Source: Salinimonas lutimaris (GTDB lineage: Bacteria; Pseudomonadota; Gammaproteobacteria; Enterobacterales; Alteromonadaceae). Taken from it: a stretch of DNA of 64,000 nt. Of this stretch, positions 34,301 through 42,148 are shown piece by piece (within the stretch, counting starts at the first letter, position 1; every line of letters begins with the position of its first letter). Under the pieces are notes generated by a model. The model saw only the letters and a program-made list of their open reading frames with translations, ran no database searches and had not been told where the DNA came from. The position numbers and the translations under genes were made by a program. Where the stretch lies: NCBI RefSeq assembly GCF_005222225.1, contig NZ_CP036536.1:644001-708000 (forward strand). The letters are read 5' to 3'.

Positions 34301-35758
34301 TATGGTGAGGCAACTGTGTCGTCTAAGCGTCTGTATACTGCCACTCAGCGTTATGGTGCCGACACGCCCGAAGCGCAGGCACTGGCAGCAGCCAATGCGC
34401 TGGACCAGCTACTGATTGATGATAACTCTGATGGAGGAGATAACACCTCGCATCTGTTAACCGCCGGTGAGTTCGGCCCCTATAATGCGCTGCGTAGCGG
34501 TGATGTGGTGGCGTCGGTAACCGGGGTGATGGACTATGGCTTCAGTGCTTATCGCATTCGTCCGCTGTTCAGCGCTGATGTTGTAGTGCAGAACCCGCGT
34601 CAGGACAGTATTGAACTGGCGGCAGGTAATCTGACGATTGCCAGCTTCAATGTTCTGAACCTGTTCAACGGTGACGGACAGGGGCAGGGCTTCCCAACCT
34701 CTCGCGGCGCAGATTCGGTCAGTGAATATGAACGTCAGCTGGCCAAGATTGTTGAAGCGATGGTTACCTTAAATGCGGATGTATTTGGCTTACTGGAGCT
34801 GGAAAACGATGGCTATGATGCCTCTAGCACCATTGCCCAGCTTACCGATGCCCTGAACCAGGCGGTGGGTGATACCCGTTATGCCTATATTGATGTGGGC
34901 AGCGAGCAACTGGGTACAGATGCCATTGCCTCTGGCATTATTTATCGTCAGGATGTGGTCACACCGGCCGGCGCGGCCAGTGTGCTGAGCAGTGCAAATA
35001 GCATGAGCGATGAAAACGGCCCGCTGTTTGCCGATAATAATCGTCCGTCACTGGCACAGCTGTTTGTACACACTGAGACCGGCAATGAGTTTGTGGTGGA
35101 TGTGAATCATTTCAAATCCAAGGGCTCATCGTGTGGCGCCGGTGATGATCATCCACTGGCTGGCAGCTGTAACCTGACCCGGACCCGTGCAGCCATTGCT
35201 GTGACTGCCTGGCTGTCTGATCTGTACGCTGATAAACCGCAGGTAATACTGGGCGATCTGAATGCTTATGCCAAAGAAGATCCTATCCAGTATCTGGAAA
35301 ATGCCGGTTTTGCCGATACGCTGGAAACCGTGCAGGGCGATGATGTATACAGCTACACATTTCGCGGCGAAGCCGGTACGCTGGATTATCAGCTGATTAA
35401 CAGCGATATGCAGCAGTATCTGGTAGATGCACAGGTCTGGCACATCAACGCGGATGAAGCACCGGCACTGGATTATAACGAAGAATATAAACCACAAAGC
35501 TGGCTTAATACGTTGGTTTTCCGTGCCTCTGACCACGACCCGGTGATCACCAGCTACAATTTGCCAGCGGCGCTGGTTAAAGGAGACTGGGATGGCGACG
35601 GTGATGTGGACTTCAAAGACATTCGTGGCTTTATGATGGCGGTGATTTTCCGCCAGCCAATCGGGTCAGAGTTTGACCTGAATGGCGACGGCAAGGTGAA
35701 CATCAGGGATTTGCGTTTAATGCGTACTCTGTGTACCCGCACAGGCTGTAAAGCCTGA
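31349..35758 (+). CDS. Large secreted multidomain nuclease (ExeM/NucH-like)
   Basis: The 1469-residue protein has a signal peptide (about 1-20) and then several domains. Lamin-tail domain 1 is at about 21-120. An endonuclease-I (His-Me finger) domain is at about 205-465, with NWNREHSWPKSHG near 304-316. A beta-rich domain spans about 480-655, lamin-tail domain 2 about 662-765, and an OB-like nucleic-acid-binding domain about 845-960. An endonuclease/exonuclease/phosphatase domain runs about 1090-1400 (SFNVLNLFNG, LLELENDGY, SDHDPV). A dockerin-like tail ends it at 1411-1469 with two DxDGDG/DLNGDG calcium loops. It should be released to degrade extracellular DNA, supplying phosphate. Confidence 0.9.
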   Translation: MFKRRALLPFVLCVSAPVSAEVFISEYVEGGSNNKAVELYNPDAQAIDLNGYTLSVYSNGSNAASTIIELSGTINPGGTFVLADNDASAAMLALSDQTSTQSFFNGDDAVVLSRAGSIIDSIGQVGFRPDDEWGSGNTSTKDNTLIRLAGISAGDTNVADTFDPAAQFTGLAKDDISGLGQHTYSGDAGGNGGDSGDDGVLSGVCTNCPDLDKVADAASFDASAYYSAVQAEVDAGSSMDVIRQRLSATLADGQRQLSYSQVWTALTATDEDPADPDNVLLFYSNRSIAKASNGSGDASTNPDNWNREHSWPKSHGFSSSANEAYTDIQHLRATDISVNSSRGNLDFDFSDSPLSEAPENRIDGDSFEPRDAIKGDVARMMMYMDVRYEGINGDVTPDLVLVNTITASGDAALGKLCTLIEWHNADPVDEAERTRQAAIYEYQGNRNPFVDRPEWVDVLYSAQSCDASTGGDTGETDEPVDPQPEAGSAPLMLTGIYDGPLSGGVPKGIELLVTEDMDDLSVCGVGSANNGGGSAGEEFIFPSRSVVAGEFIYIASETTGFTSFFGFAPDYTSSAMSINGDDAIEVFCHGERVDVYGDINVDGTGQDWEYLDSFAYRTGGTANGEFTLSQWSVPGANTWDGENDNSTAAVPFPAGSFALIPATLFFSEYVEGSSFNKALELVNTGATPLDASEYAIQIFSNGNQTGQTPISLSGTVAPGDVLVIANNQADSQIAAVADVLTGQVSFNGDDAVVLLHNGEIVDAIGQIGVRTEWGSGDTSTQDNTLRRKATVTGGDNDAYDAFDPALEWDGFANNTFDGLGQYSGTGDNGGGDNGGGLAACGEPATFIHEVQGDGMASPLAGQSVSVEAIISHLTPKLSGYFIQEEATDYDDSSATSEGVFVYAPQMSDALQAGDVVRLQGEVSERYGRTQISISGEPVVCGTGTVAVTPVSLPQASDNAFESVEGMLVTSNENWVVNNVYNYGSYGEATVSSKRLYTATQRYGADTPEAQALAAANALDQLLIDDNSDGGDNTSHLLTAGEFGPYNALRSGDVVASVTGVMDYGFSAYRIRPLFSADVVVQNPRQDSIELAAGNLTIASFNVLNLFNGDGQGQGFPTSRGADSVSEYERQLAKIVEAMVTLNADVFGLLELENDGYDASSTIAQLTDALNQAVGDTRYAYIDVGSEQLGTDAIASGIIYRQDVVTPAGAASVLSSANSMSDENGPLFADNNRPSLAQLFVHTETGNEFVVDVNHFKSKGSSCGAGDDHPLAGSCNLTRTRAAIAVTAWLSDLYADKPQVILGDLNAYAKEDPIQYLENAGFADTLETVQGDDVYSYTFRGEAGTLDYQLINSDMQQYLVDAQVWHINADEAPALDYNEEYKPQSWLNTLVFRASDHDPVITSYNLPAALVKGDWDGDGDVDFKDIRGFMMAVIFRQPIGSEFDLNGDGKVNIRDLRLMRTLCTRTGCKA

Positions 35759-35796
35759 CCGCTACAGGGCTGGTTGTCTGACCGGCCCTGTCCAGT

Positions 35797-35836
35797 AAAA
35801 AAAAGACCGGCAGAGGTATCCCCTGCCGGTCTTTTT
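35797..35836. terminator. Bidirectional terminator
   Basis: A 13-bp perfect stem (35801-35813 with 35823-35835) with nine-base loop is flanked by A8 on the left and T6 on the right. It serves both the nuclease gene and the convergent acyl-CoA dehydrogenase gene. Confidence 0.95.
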
Positions 35837-35851
35837 TATATCTTGCGCTCG

Positions 35852-37612
35852 TTACAGGTAATCAAACTCACTACCGGCAATGCTCAGTACCGAGTCAGCC
35901 CCGGCCTGCATGGCCACCTTGTGGCTGTCACGGCGCGGCAAAATGCGTTGCATGTAGAAATTCCGGCTTTTTTGCTTGGCACTGGCAATCACCTGATTGT
36001 CACACTGTGTGGCCGTATCCGCCTGGCTGTACCACAACACCCCAATCAGTGAATAGGCGGTATAGGCCAGATAATCGCAGGCTGCACTGGCAACATCCGC
36101 CGCATCCAGGCCCAGACAGTCGGCCGAGGTGGCCCGCCAGTCATCCAGAAGGGCGCCGGCTTCCTGCCGGTGGTTGTCACTGTGCATGGCATCAACCAGC
36201 TTTTTGAACTCCAGATAGGTCGCTTCCATCATGCCGCCTTTATCGCGGGTCAGTTTGCGACCAATTAAATCCAGTGCCTGAATACCATTAGTGCCTTCAT
36301 AAAGCTGGGCAATACGCACATCACGCATTAACTGCTCCATGCCCCATTCACGAATATAGCCGTGACCACCAAATACCTGAACGCCGAGGCTGGTGGACTC
36401 CAGTCCCATATCCGTCATAAAGGCTTTGCACACGGGGGTCAGAAACTGCAGGACTTTTTCTGCGCTGGCTTTATCCTCGTCCTGACCCAGGCGCTCTATA
36501 TCCATATATTTGGCGTACATCACCGCCAGCGCCCGGCAGCCTTCGGTTAAGGTTTTCTGGGTAAGCAGCATACGGGCCACATCCGGCTGAAATACAATTG
36601 GGTCAGCTTTACCGTCCGGGTTTTGTACGCCCTGTGGGGCGCGGGACTGCACCCGCTCTCGGGCATAACTCAGCGCTCCCTGAAAAGACGCTTCGGCCGC
36701 CCCCAGACCTTCCAGACCAACCTGAAAACGAGCATCATTCATCATGGTAAACATGCAGGTTAGCCCCTGGTGCGGTTCGCCCACCAGATATCCAGTGGCG
36801 CCGTCATAATTCATTACACAGGTCGGGCTGCCTTTGATGCCCATTTTGTGCTCAATACTGCCAACCGACACCGCATTGGCCTGAGCCGGTTCGCCATTGT
36901 CATCGAGCATAAACTTAGGCACCAGAAACAAACTGATGCCCTTAACGCCGGCCGGCGCGTCGGGCAGACGAGCCAGTACCATGTGAATAATATTACTGGT
37001 CCATTCATGATCGCCACCGGTAATAAAAATCTTGTTACCGGTAATGGTATAACTGCCATCTTCCTGCGGTTCAGCTTTGGTATTAAGCAGCGCCAGATCA
37101 GTACCGGCATGAGGCTCGGTCAGATTCATGGTACCCGTCCACTCACCGCTGATAAGTTTGGCCAGATACTGGTCTTTCAGCGCCTGTGAGGCATGCTTGG
37201 TCACCGCCAGCACGGCACTTTCGGTGAGCATGCTGGTGAGTCGCCAGCTCAGGTTGGCCGAATGCAGCATTTCATGCACCGGCACCGCCATTGAGTAAGG
37301 CAACTCCTGGCCTTCATACTCGGCGCTGCCCAGCATACTGTTCCAGCCATTGTTAATATATTCCTGATACGCAGACGCAAAGCCGTCAGGGGTGGTCACC
37401 TTGCCATCCTTGAGTGTACAGCCCTGCTCATCTCCCGGGCGATTGAGCGGCGCAATCACATCTTCTGCAAACTTTGCACCCTGAGCAATAATCTCGTTGG
37501 CCAGCTCAAAGTCAAAATCACTCAGCCCCAGATGCTGATAGTGCTTGTCCAATCCCAGCCAGTCGCGCAGTAAAAACTGATAATCGGCCATTGGTGCCTG
37601 ATACTGTGGCAT
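35852..37612 (-). CDS. Acyl-CoA dehydrogenase (large, AcdA/FadE5-like)
   Basis: The start at 37612 (MPQYQAPMADYQFLLRD) has GGAG upstream and gives 586 residues; a longer frame to 37696 lacks support. This is the roughly 600-residue FAD acyl-CoA dehydrogenase class with a C-terminal extension. Visible are LTEPHAGTDLALL and KIFITGGDHEW in the middle domain, and GGHGYIREWGMEQLMRDVRIAQLYEGTNGIQ in two parts near the catalytic Glu region. It oxidises acyl-CoA to trans-2-enoyl-CoA in beta-oxidation; chain length is not readable. It stands alone. Confidence 0.93.
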   Translation of the reverse strand: MPQYQAPMADYQFLLRDWLGLDKHYQHLGLSDFDFELANEIIAQGAKFAEDVIAPLNRPGDEQGCTLKDGKVTTPDGFASAYQEYINNGWNSMLGSAEYEGQELPYSMAVPVHEMLHSANLSWRLTSMLTESAVLAVTKHASQALKDQYLAKLISGEWTGTMNLTEPHAGTDLALLNTKAEPQEDGSYTITGNKIFITGGDHEWTSNIIHMVLARLPDAPAGVKGISLFLVPKFMLDDNGEPAQANAVSVGSIEHKMGIKGSPTCVMNYDGATGYLVGEPHQGLTCMFTMMNDARFQVGLEGLGAAEASFQGALSYARERVQSRAPQGVQNPDGKADPIVFQPDVARMLLTQKTLTEGCRALAVMYAKYMDIERLGQDEDKASAEKVLQFLTPVCKAFMTDMGLESTSLGVQVFGGHGYIREWGMEQLMRDVRIAQLYEGTNGIQALDLIGRKLTRDKGGMMEATYLEFKKLVDAMHSDNHRQEAGALLDDWRATSADCLGLDAADVASAACDYLAYTAYSLIGVLWYSQADTATQCDNQVIASAKQKSRNFYMQRILPRRDSHKVAMQAGADSVLSIAGSEFDYL

Positions 37613-37822
37613 ACCCACTCCTATTGCTATTTTTAAACAGGTGTTTGAATTTCGATTATACGCAGAAAATAGCCCTCGCCAATAGACTGTAAGCACTTTG
37701 TAAAAATTTTTAACGTTTTACTGGTCTGGTAGAGCCCCCGTGTGTTATCACGTGCCGCCAGCATTGCATTTTCTACAGCCATTGTTCATCCTAGAGCCTT
37801 TGAAACGGGGAAGAATATAACG

Positions 37823-38572
37823 ATGAGCTACGAGTCTCCTGTATGCGTGGTGACCGGCGGAAGCCAGGGTATTGGGCTGGCCATCAGCCAAAAATTTTCA
37901 GCCCAGGGATACCGGGTGTTTAATTTGGATCTGAGCGACTTTGCCAAACCGGTGGAAAACAGCGTCTGGCTGCACTGCGATGTGTCTGACACCATGCAGG
38001 TAGCCGGCTGTATTGATAAAGTCACTGGCCTGACAGACCGGATTGATGTGCTGGTTTCCAACGCCGGTGTGCATTATTCAGGTACTATTGAAGATACTCC
38101 GGAGGCCGACTTTGACCGGGTATTTGCGATTAATGTCAAAGGGGCCTACGCCGCTGTCAGGCAGGTGTTGCCGGTCATGAAAGTCCAGCAAAAAGGAGCC
38201 ATTGTGCTGATCGGCTCAGACCAGTCGCTGGTGGGAAAAACCGGCTCATTTGCCTATAACCTGTCTAAAGCTGCGCTGGGCTCGATGACCAAAACCACCG
38301 CGCTGGACTACGCCAGCTACAATATCCGCACCAATGCGGTATGCCCCGGCACCATCGAAACACCGCTGTATCATAATGCCATCGACAACTATGTGGCGGC
38401 CTCGGGTGCAGATGAGCAGGCGGTTCATGCCGAGGAAGCCGCCGCACAGCCGCTGGGTCGTCTGGGTCAACCGGAAGAAGTGGCTGAGCTGGCTTATTTT
38501 CTGGCCAGTGACAGCGCCAGCTTTATTACCGGGAGTCTGCACGCGATTGATGGCGGATATACCGCGCAGTAA
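37823..38572 (+). CDS. Short-chain dehydrogenase/reductase (sugar dehydrogenase-like)
   Basis: The ATG at 37823 gives 249 residues; the open frame extends upstream to 37742 but the Rossmann start CVVTGGSQGIGLAI fits the later ATG. Other SDR features are VSNAGVHYSG, the catalytic Tyr-x3-Lys in YNLSKAALG, and CPGTIETPLY. Family members oxidise alcohols with NAD(P). Because a lactonase-like gene follows 13 bases later, I infer oxidation of an aldose to its lactone, but this is not proven by sequence. Confidence 0.85.
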   Translation: MSYESPVCVVTGGSQGIGLAISQKFSAQGYRVFNLDLSDFAKPVENSVWLHCDVSDTMQVAGCIDKVTGLTDRIDVLVSNAGVHYSGTIEDTPEADFDRVFAINVKGAYAAVRQVLPVMKVQQKGAIVLIGSDQSLVGKTGSFAYNLSKAALGSMTKTTALDYASYNIRTNAVCPGTIETPLYHNAIDNYVAASGADEQAVHAEEAAAQPLGRLGQPEEVAELAYFLASDSASFITGSLHAIDGGYTAQ

Positions 38573-38585
38573 ATAAAGGTACATC

Positions 38586-39434
38586 ATGCAGATTGTTGAC
38601 CCTCATGTTCACTTTTTTGCTTTACAGGAAGGCCAGTACGAGTGGCTGAAGCCCCACAATCCGCCGTTCTGGCCCGACAAACCTATGCTTTGTCATGATG
38701 GCAGTGAGCAGGATTTAGAGGGACCGGACTTAAGTCTTGAAGGAGTGGTGCATATTGAAGCGGGTTTCGACAATGCCCGGCCCTGGCGCGAGGTGCAGTA
38801 TCTGGAGCACCATGTAAGTGCGCCTCTGCGCACCATTGCCGGTTATGATTTGCTAGCCGTTGATCCGCAGGCTGTGCTGGCGCATCTGCTGCCCCTGTCC
38901 TCGGTAGCCGGCGTGCGGCATATTCTGGATGAGGACGCTCAGGCTGTGCTACAGGCCCGTAGCACACTGGCGCATTTTAACGCGCTGGCCCGCCATCATT
39001 TGCTGTTTGAAGCCCAGCTGGCCGGCACCGATACCGCCGGAATATCCGAGCTGGCCCGGTGTTTACAGCAATCCGGTGTGCGTTGTGTGGTCAACCATGC
39101 CGGCTTTGCGCCGTTTGATAAGCCAGGCTATACCCTGTGGCATAACAATATGGCACGACTGGCGCAAAATCCGCAGGTGGCGGTTAAGGTGTCCGGGTTT
39201 GAAATGCTCAGTACACAGCGGCACTGGGACCCCCAGTTTGCTACCCGGGTAATGGACGATTTACTGGCGCTGTTTGGCCCGCAACGGGTGATGCTGGCCA
39301 GTAATTTTCCGCTGTGCCGGTTTGCCCATTCCTGGCAGCAATTATGGGCTATTTATCAGCGCTGTGTGGCACCTGAATACCAGTCTGCCTTATTTGCGGA
39401 TACCGCCTGGCAGTGGTACCGCTTCAGCCGATAG
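38586..39434 (+). CDS. Amidohydrolase-family lactonase (COG3618-like)
   Basis: This 282-residue TIM-barrel hydrolase has the N-terminal metal motif DPHVHFF (about 4-10), followed by GQYEWLKPHNPPFW, which is typical of the COG3618 sugar-lactonase group (L-fuconolactonase and L-rhamnonolactonase relatives). Later features are VVNHAGFAPFD, KVSGFEML and the catalytic Asp/Asn region MLASNFPLCRF. It probably opens an aldonolactone to the aldonic acid. It is paired with the SDR gene. The last 11 bases overlap the convergent ktrB-like gene. Confidence 0.83.
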   Translation: MQIVDPHVHFFALQEGQYEWLKPHNPPFWPDKPMLCHDGSEQDLEGPDLSLEGVVHIEAGFDNARPWREVQYLEHHVSAPLRTIAGYDLLAVDPQAVLAHLLPLSSVAGVRHILDEDAQAVLQARSTLAHFNALARHHLLFEAQLAGTDTAGISELARCLQQSGVRCVVNHAGFAPFDKPGYTLWHNNMARLAQNPQVAVKVSGFEMLSTQRHWDPQFATRVMDDLLALFGPQRVMLASNFPLCRFAHSWQQLWAIYQRCVAPEYQSALFADTAWQWYRFSR

Positions 39435-40791
39435 GCAATTTGCTTTCCGGGTAACGTACCCGGCGTTGCCGGGGGCTGGCCAGAAAATAGGCCAGGGTCA
39501 GCGGGCCCAGCCGGCCCACATACATTAAAATGATAATGATCCCTTCTCCGGCATCGGAAAGCTTGCTGGTCAGCCCGCGGGATAAACCCACCGTGCCCAG
39601 CGCTGATACGGCTTCAAACACCACATCTAAAAAGCTGGCATGATGTTCGGTAATGGTCAGCAGAAAAATCGCCAGCCAGGTCACACCGGCTGAAATCAGG
39701 GTCAGGGCCAGGGCTTTGGTGATAGTGTCCTGACGAATGGTGCGCTGAAACAGGGTTGGGGCCGGGTCCCGGCGAAAATAGTTGTAGGTAGCCAGCAGTA
39801 AAACAATAAAGGTCACCAGCTTAATCCCACTGGCAGTACTCATTGAGCCGCCACCAATAAACATCAGCAGGAGCATCAGGGTCACTGAGCCATCCCGTAA
39901 TGCGGTGATATCCAGGGTATTAAACCCGGCTGTGCGTGGCGTTACGGCCTGAAACCAGGACGCCAGCCATTTACCGGTGGCATCCAGATTGCCCAGAGTA
40001 GCTGGATTATTATACTCGATGGCGTAAATCAGCAGCAGTGCAATCACGTTGATAATCAGGGTGCCGGCCAGCATGGTTTTACTGTAGGCGGTCAGGCTTT
40101 GCCAGCGGCGTTTTTTAACAATATCAATCCAGACCGAAAAGCCCAGGCCGCCGGTAATAAATAAACCCGTAATAACCAGGTTGATAAAGCCGTCATCTAC
40201 ATACGGCATCAGGCTGTCCGGACTCAGCGCAAAACCGGCGTTATTAAATGCCGAAATAGTATAAAAAAGGGCGTGAAAGAAGCTTTGCTGCCAACCCAGT
40301 TCCGGGAGCCAGTACAGACCCAGCGCCAGTGTGCCGGTTAACTCAACCAGTAAGGCAAACACCAGTACCGCTTTTGCTGTGCTGACCAGTGATGAAGTAT
40401 CAGTCTGATTAAATGCCTCCTTGACGGCGGTTTGCTGCAGAAAACTGATTTTACTGCCAACGGCAATCAGAGTGACTACGGCAAAGGTCATCAGTCCCAG
40501 CCCGCCGACCTGAATCAGCGCTGCGATGACCAGCTGACCAAACGGCGTAAAGACGCTGCCGGTATCCACCACCACCAGGCCGGTTACCGTGACCGCAGAG
40601 GTGGCGGTAAACAGACTTTGAATCCAGCCGATGGGTTCGGTGGTGGCCCAGGGCAGCTGAAGCAGTAGTGTACCGATTCCGATAAACGCCAGAAAGCTGA
40701 GTGATAAAATGAGCGGTGGCGCCGCCTGAATCTTGCGTGCGCCCCTGGGTTTACGCTCCAGTGGCCGGCGTGAAGGTGTCCAGCGGGTCAT
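39424..40791 (-). CDS. ktrB: KtrB/TrkH-family potassium channel subunit
   Basis: The 455-residue membrane protein has the four-fold M1-P-M2 repeat of SKT potassium transporters. The selectivity-filter glycines are visible in TSAVTVTGLVVVDTG, SAFNNAGFAL, TPRTAGFNTLD and SALGTVGLSRGL. Length and composition fit KtrB (sodium-dependent) better than TrkH. Partner KtrA is encoded directly upstream, overlapping by one base. It imports K+ across the inner membrane. Confidence 0.93.
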   Translation of the reverse strand: MTRWTPSRRPLERKPRGARKIQAAPPLILSLSFLAFIGIGTLLLQLPWATTEPIGWIQSLFTATSAVTVTGLVVVDTGSVFTPFGQLVIAALIQVGGLGLMTFAVVTLIAVGSKISFLQQTAVKEAFNQTDTSSLVSTAKAVLVFALLVELTGTLALGLYWLPELGWQQSFFHALFYTISAFNNAGFALSPDSLMPYVDDGFINLVITGLFITGGLGFSVWIDIVKKRRWQSLTAYSKTMLAGTLIINVIALLLIYAIEYNNPATLGNLDATGKWLASWFQAVTPRTAGFNTLDITALRDGSVTLMLLLMFIGGGSMSTASGIKLVTFIVLLLATYNYFRRDPAPTLFQRTIRQDTITKALALTLISAGVTWLAIFLLTITEHHASFLDVVFEAVSALGTVGLSRGLTSKLSDAGEGIIIILMYVGRLGPLTLAYFLASPRQRRVRYPESKLPIG

Positions 40792-41444
40792 CAGACAAGA
40801 CGTGGAGCAATACGAACAAGGGCTTCACGGGGGCCACACAGTAGCAGCAGGTCGCCTTCCTGCATTTCAGTGACTGACGAGGGTGCAGAAATCAGCGCAC
40901 TGCCACGCTTTATCAGTAAACAGTGAATAGAACGCTCGAAGCCCTGAATCAGGTGTTGCACCTGTTGGGGCTTTTTAGAGGCGGGCAGGGTTATTTCAAC
41001 CACATACAAACCATGTCCGATACTTAAGTAATCATTCACCATCGGATAGTTAAGCGCCTGCGCCACTCGCGTGCCCATTTCCTCTTCCGGGTGAATAATT
41101 CGCTGAACCCCCAGTTTAGATAATATGGTGTGGTGGGCGGTGGAGTTGGCTTTGACCCAAATCTGACCGGCGCCTAAGTTTTTCAGGTGCAGGGTGCACA
41201 GCAAACTGGCCTGCATATCTTCACCTATGGCGACCAGAATCGCTTCGCTGTCTGACAGATTAAGCTCGGCCATGGCCCGTTCGTCGGTAGCGTCACAGAT
41301 AAGCGTCTGGGTCAGATCACTGGCGTACTGCTCAGCCAGCTTTTCGTCAATATCAATGCCGGTGACAGTATGACCCAGATGAATCAGCTCCAGGCTGGCC
41401 GTAATGCCGAAGCGGCCAAGACCGATAACAGTGAAGTGTGCCAC
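40791..41444 (-). CDS. ktrA: KtrA-type potassium uptake regulator (RCK)
   Basis: This 217-residue cytoplasmic protein has an RCK_N Rossmann domain (about 1-125; VIGLGRFGITASLELIHLG with the GxGxxG nucleotide site and an acidic residue in TGIDIDE) and an RCK_C domain (about 140-217). KtrA octamers bind ATP/ADP and gate KtrB. The stop overlaps the ktrB start, so the two subunits are translationally coupled. It sits 14 bases after the response regulator gene. Confidence 0.94.
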   Translation of the reverse strand: MAHFTVIGLGRFGITASLELIHLGHTVTGIDIDEKLAEQYASDLTQTLICDATDERAMAELNLSDSEAILVAIGEDMQASLLCTLHLKNLGAGQIWVKANSTAHHTILSKLGVQRIIHPEEEMGTRVAQALNYPMVNDYLSIGHGLYVVEITLPASKKPQQVQHLIQGFERSIHCLLIKRGSALISAPSSVTEMQEGDLLLLCGPREALVRIAPRLV

Positions 41445-41458
41445 GGTGTGTGTCCTGT

Positions 41459-42148
41459 TTAACTTGCATCAATAAAGCGATAACCCTGGCCAGCGACAGT
41501 TTCAATAAACACCGGATTGGCCGAATTATCATTCAGTTTTTTGCGCAGCTGACTGACCAGGATGCGCAGGTAATGGCTGTCGCTGGTGTGGTAAACCCCC
41601 CAGATTTCCTGTAACAATTGCTGTTGTAAAATCAGCTGCCCCGGCTGGCTGGTCAGTAGCGACAGCATGGCAAATTCTTTGGGGGATAAGTCCAGAGGTC
41701 TGTCGTCCAGCCAGACCTGCTGGTTCGCCACATTCATGCGCAGCCGGGTAAACTGGCGCAGCAGTTTGTCGGTGGAGGGCAACGGCGCGTTCAAATCTCT
41801 GAGCAAAACATTAATGCGGGCAATCAGTTCGTTTACCCCAAAAGGCTTGCTGACATAATCATTGGCCCCGGCATTAAGTAAAGCAACTTTGGTATGTTCT
41901 GCATCGCGGGCAGAAAGCACAATGACCGGCACCCGGCTGGTCTCACGCAAGCGCCTGAGTACAGTTTCACCATCGCTATCCGGCAAGCCAAGATCCAGAA
42001 TGATGAGATCAGGACAGTACTTAAAGGCTTTACGAATCGCTTCGCCCGCGGTGGTGGCGCTCAGGCATTCAAACCCTTCTGCTTTAAGTGCAATGCTCAG
42101 CATTCGACACAGGTTTATTTCATCATCTACAATCAGTATTCGCTTCAC
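41459..42148 (-). CDS. KdpE-like response regulator (OmpR family)
   Basis: This 229-residue regulator has a receiver domain (about 1-118) with acidic pocket D8-D9, phospho-acceptor D52 (LIILDLGLPDSDG) and the switch Lys in YVSKPFG. It also has an OmpR/PhoB winged-helix domain (about 130-227; LSPKEFAMLSLL, DSHYLRILVSQLRKKL). Sequence character is KdpE-like. Its start overlaps the kinase gene by four bases (ATGA type). Regulation of the downstream ktrAB genes is inferred from the operon. Confidence 0.92.
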   Translation of the reverse strand: MKRILIVDDEINLCRMLSIALKAEGFECLSATTAGEAIRKAFKYCPDLIILDLGLPDSDGETVLRRLRETSRVPVIVLSARDAEHTKVALLNAGANDYVSKPFGVNELIARINVLLRDLNAPLPSTDKLLRQFTRLRMNVANQQVWLDDRPLDLSPKEFAMLSLLTSQPGQLILQQQLLQEIWGVYHTSDSHYLRILVSQLRKKLNDNSANPVFIETVAGQGYRFIDAS

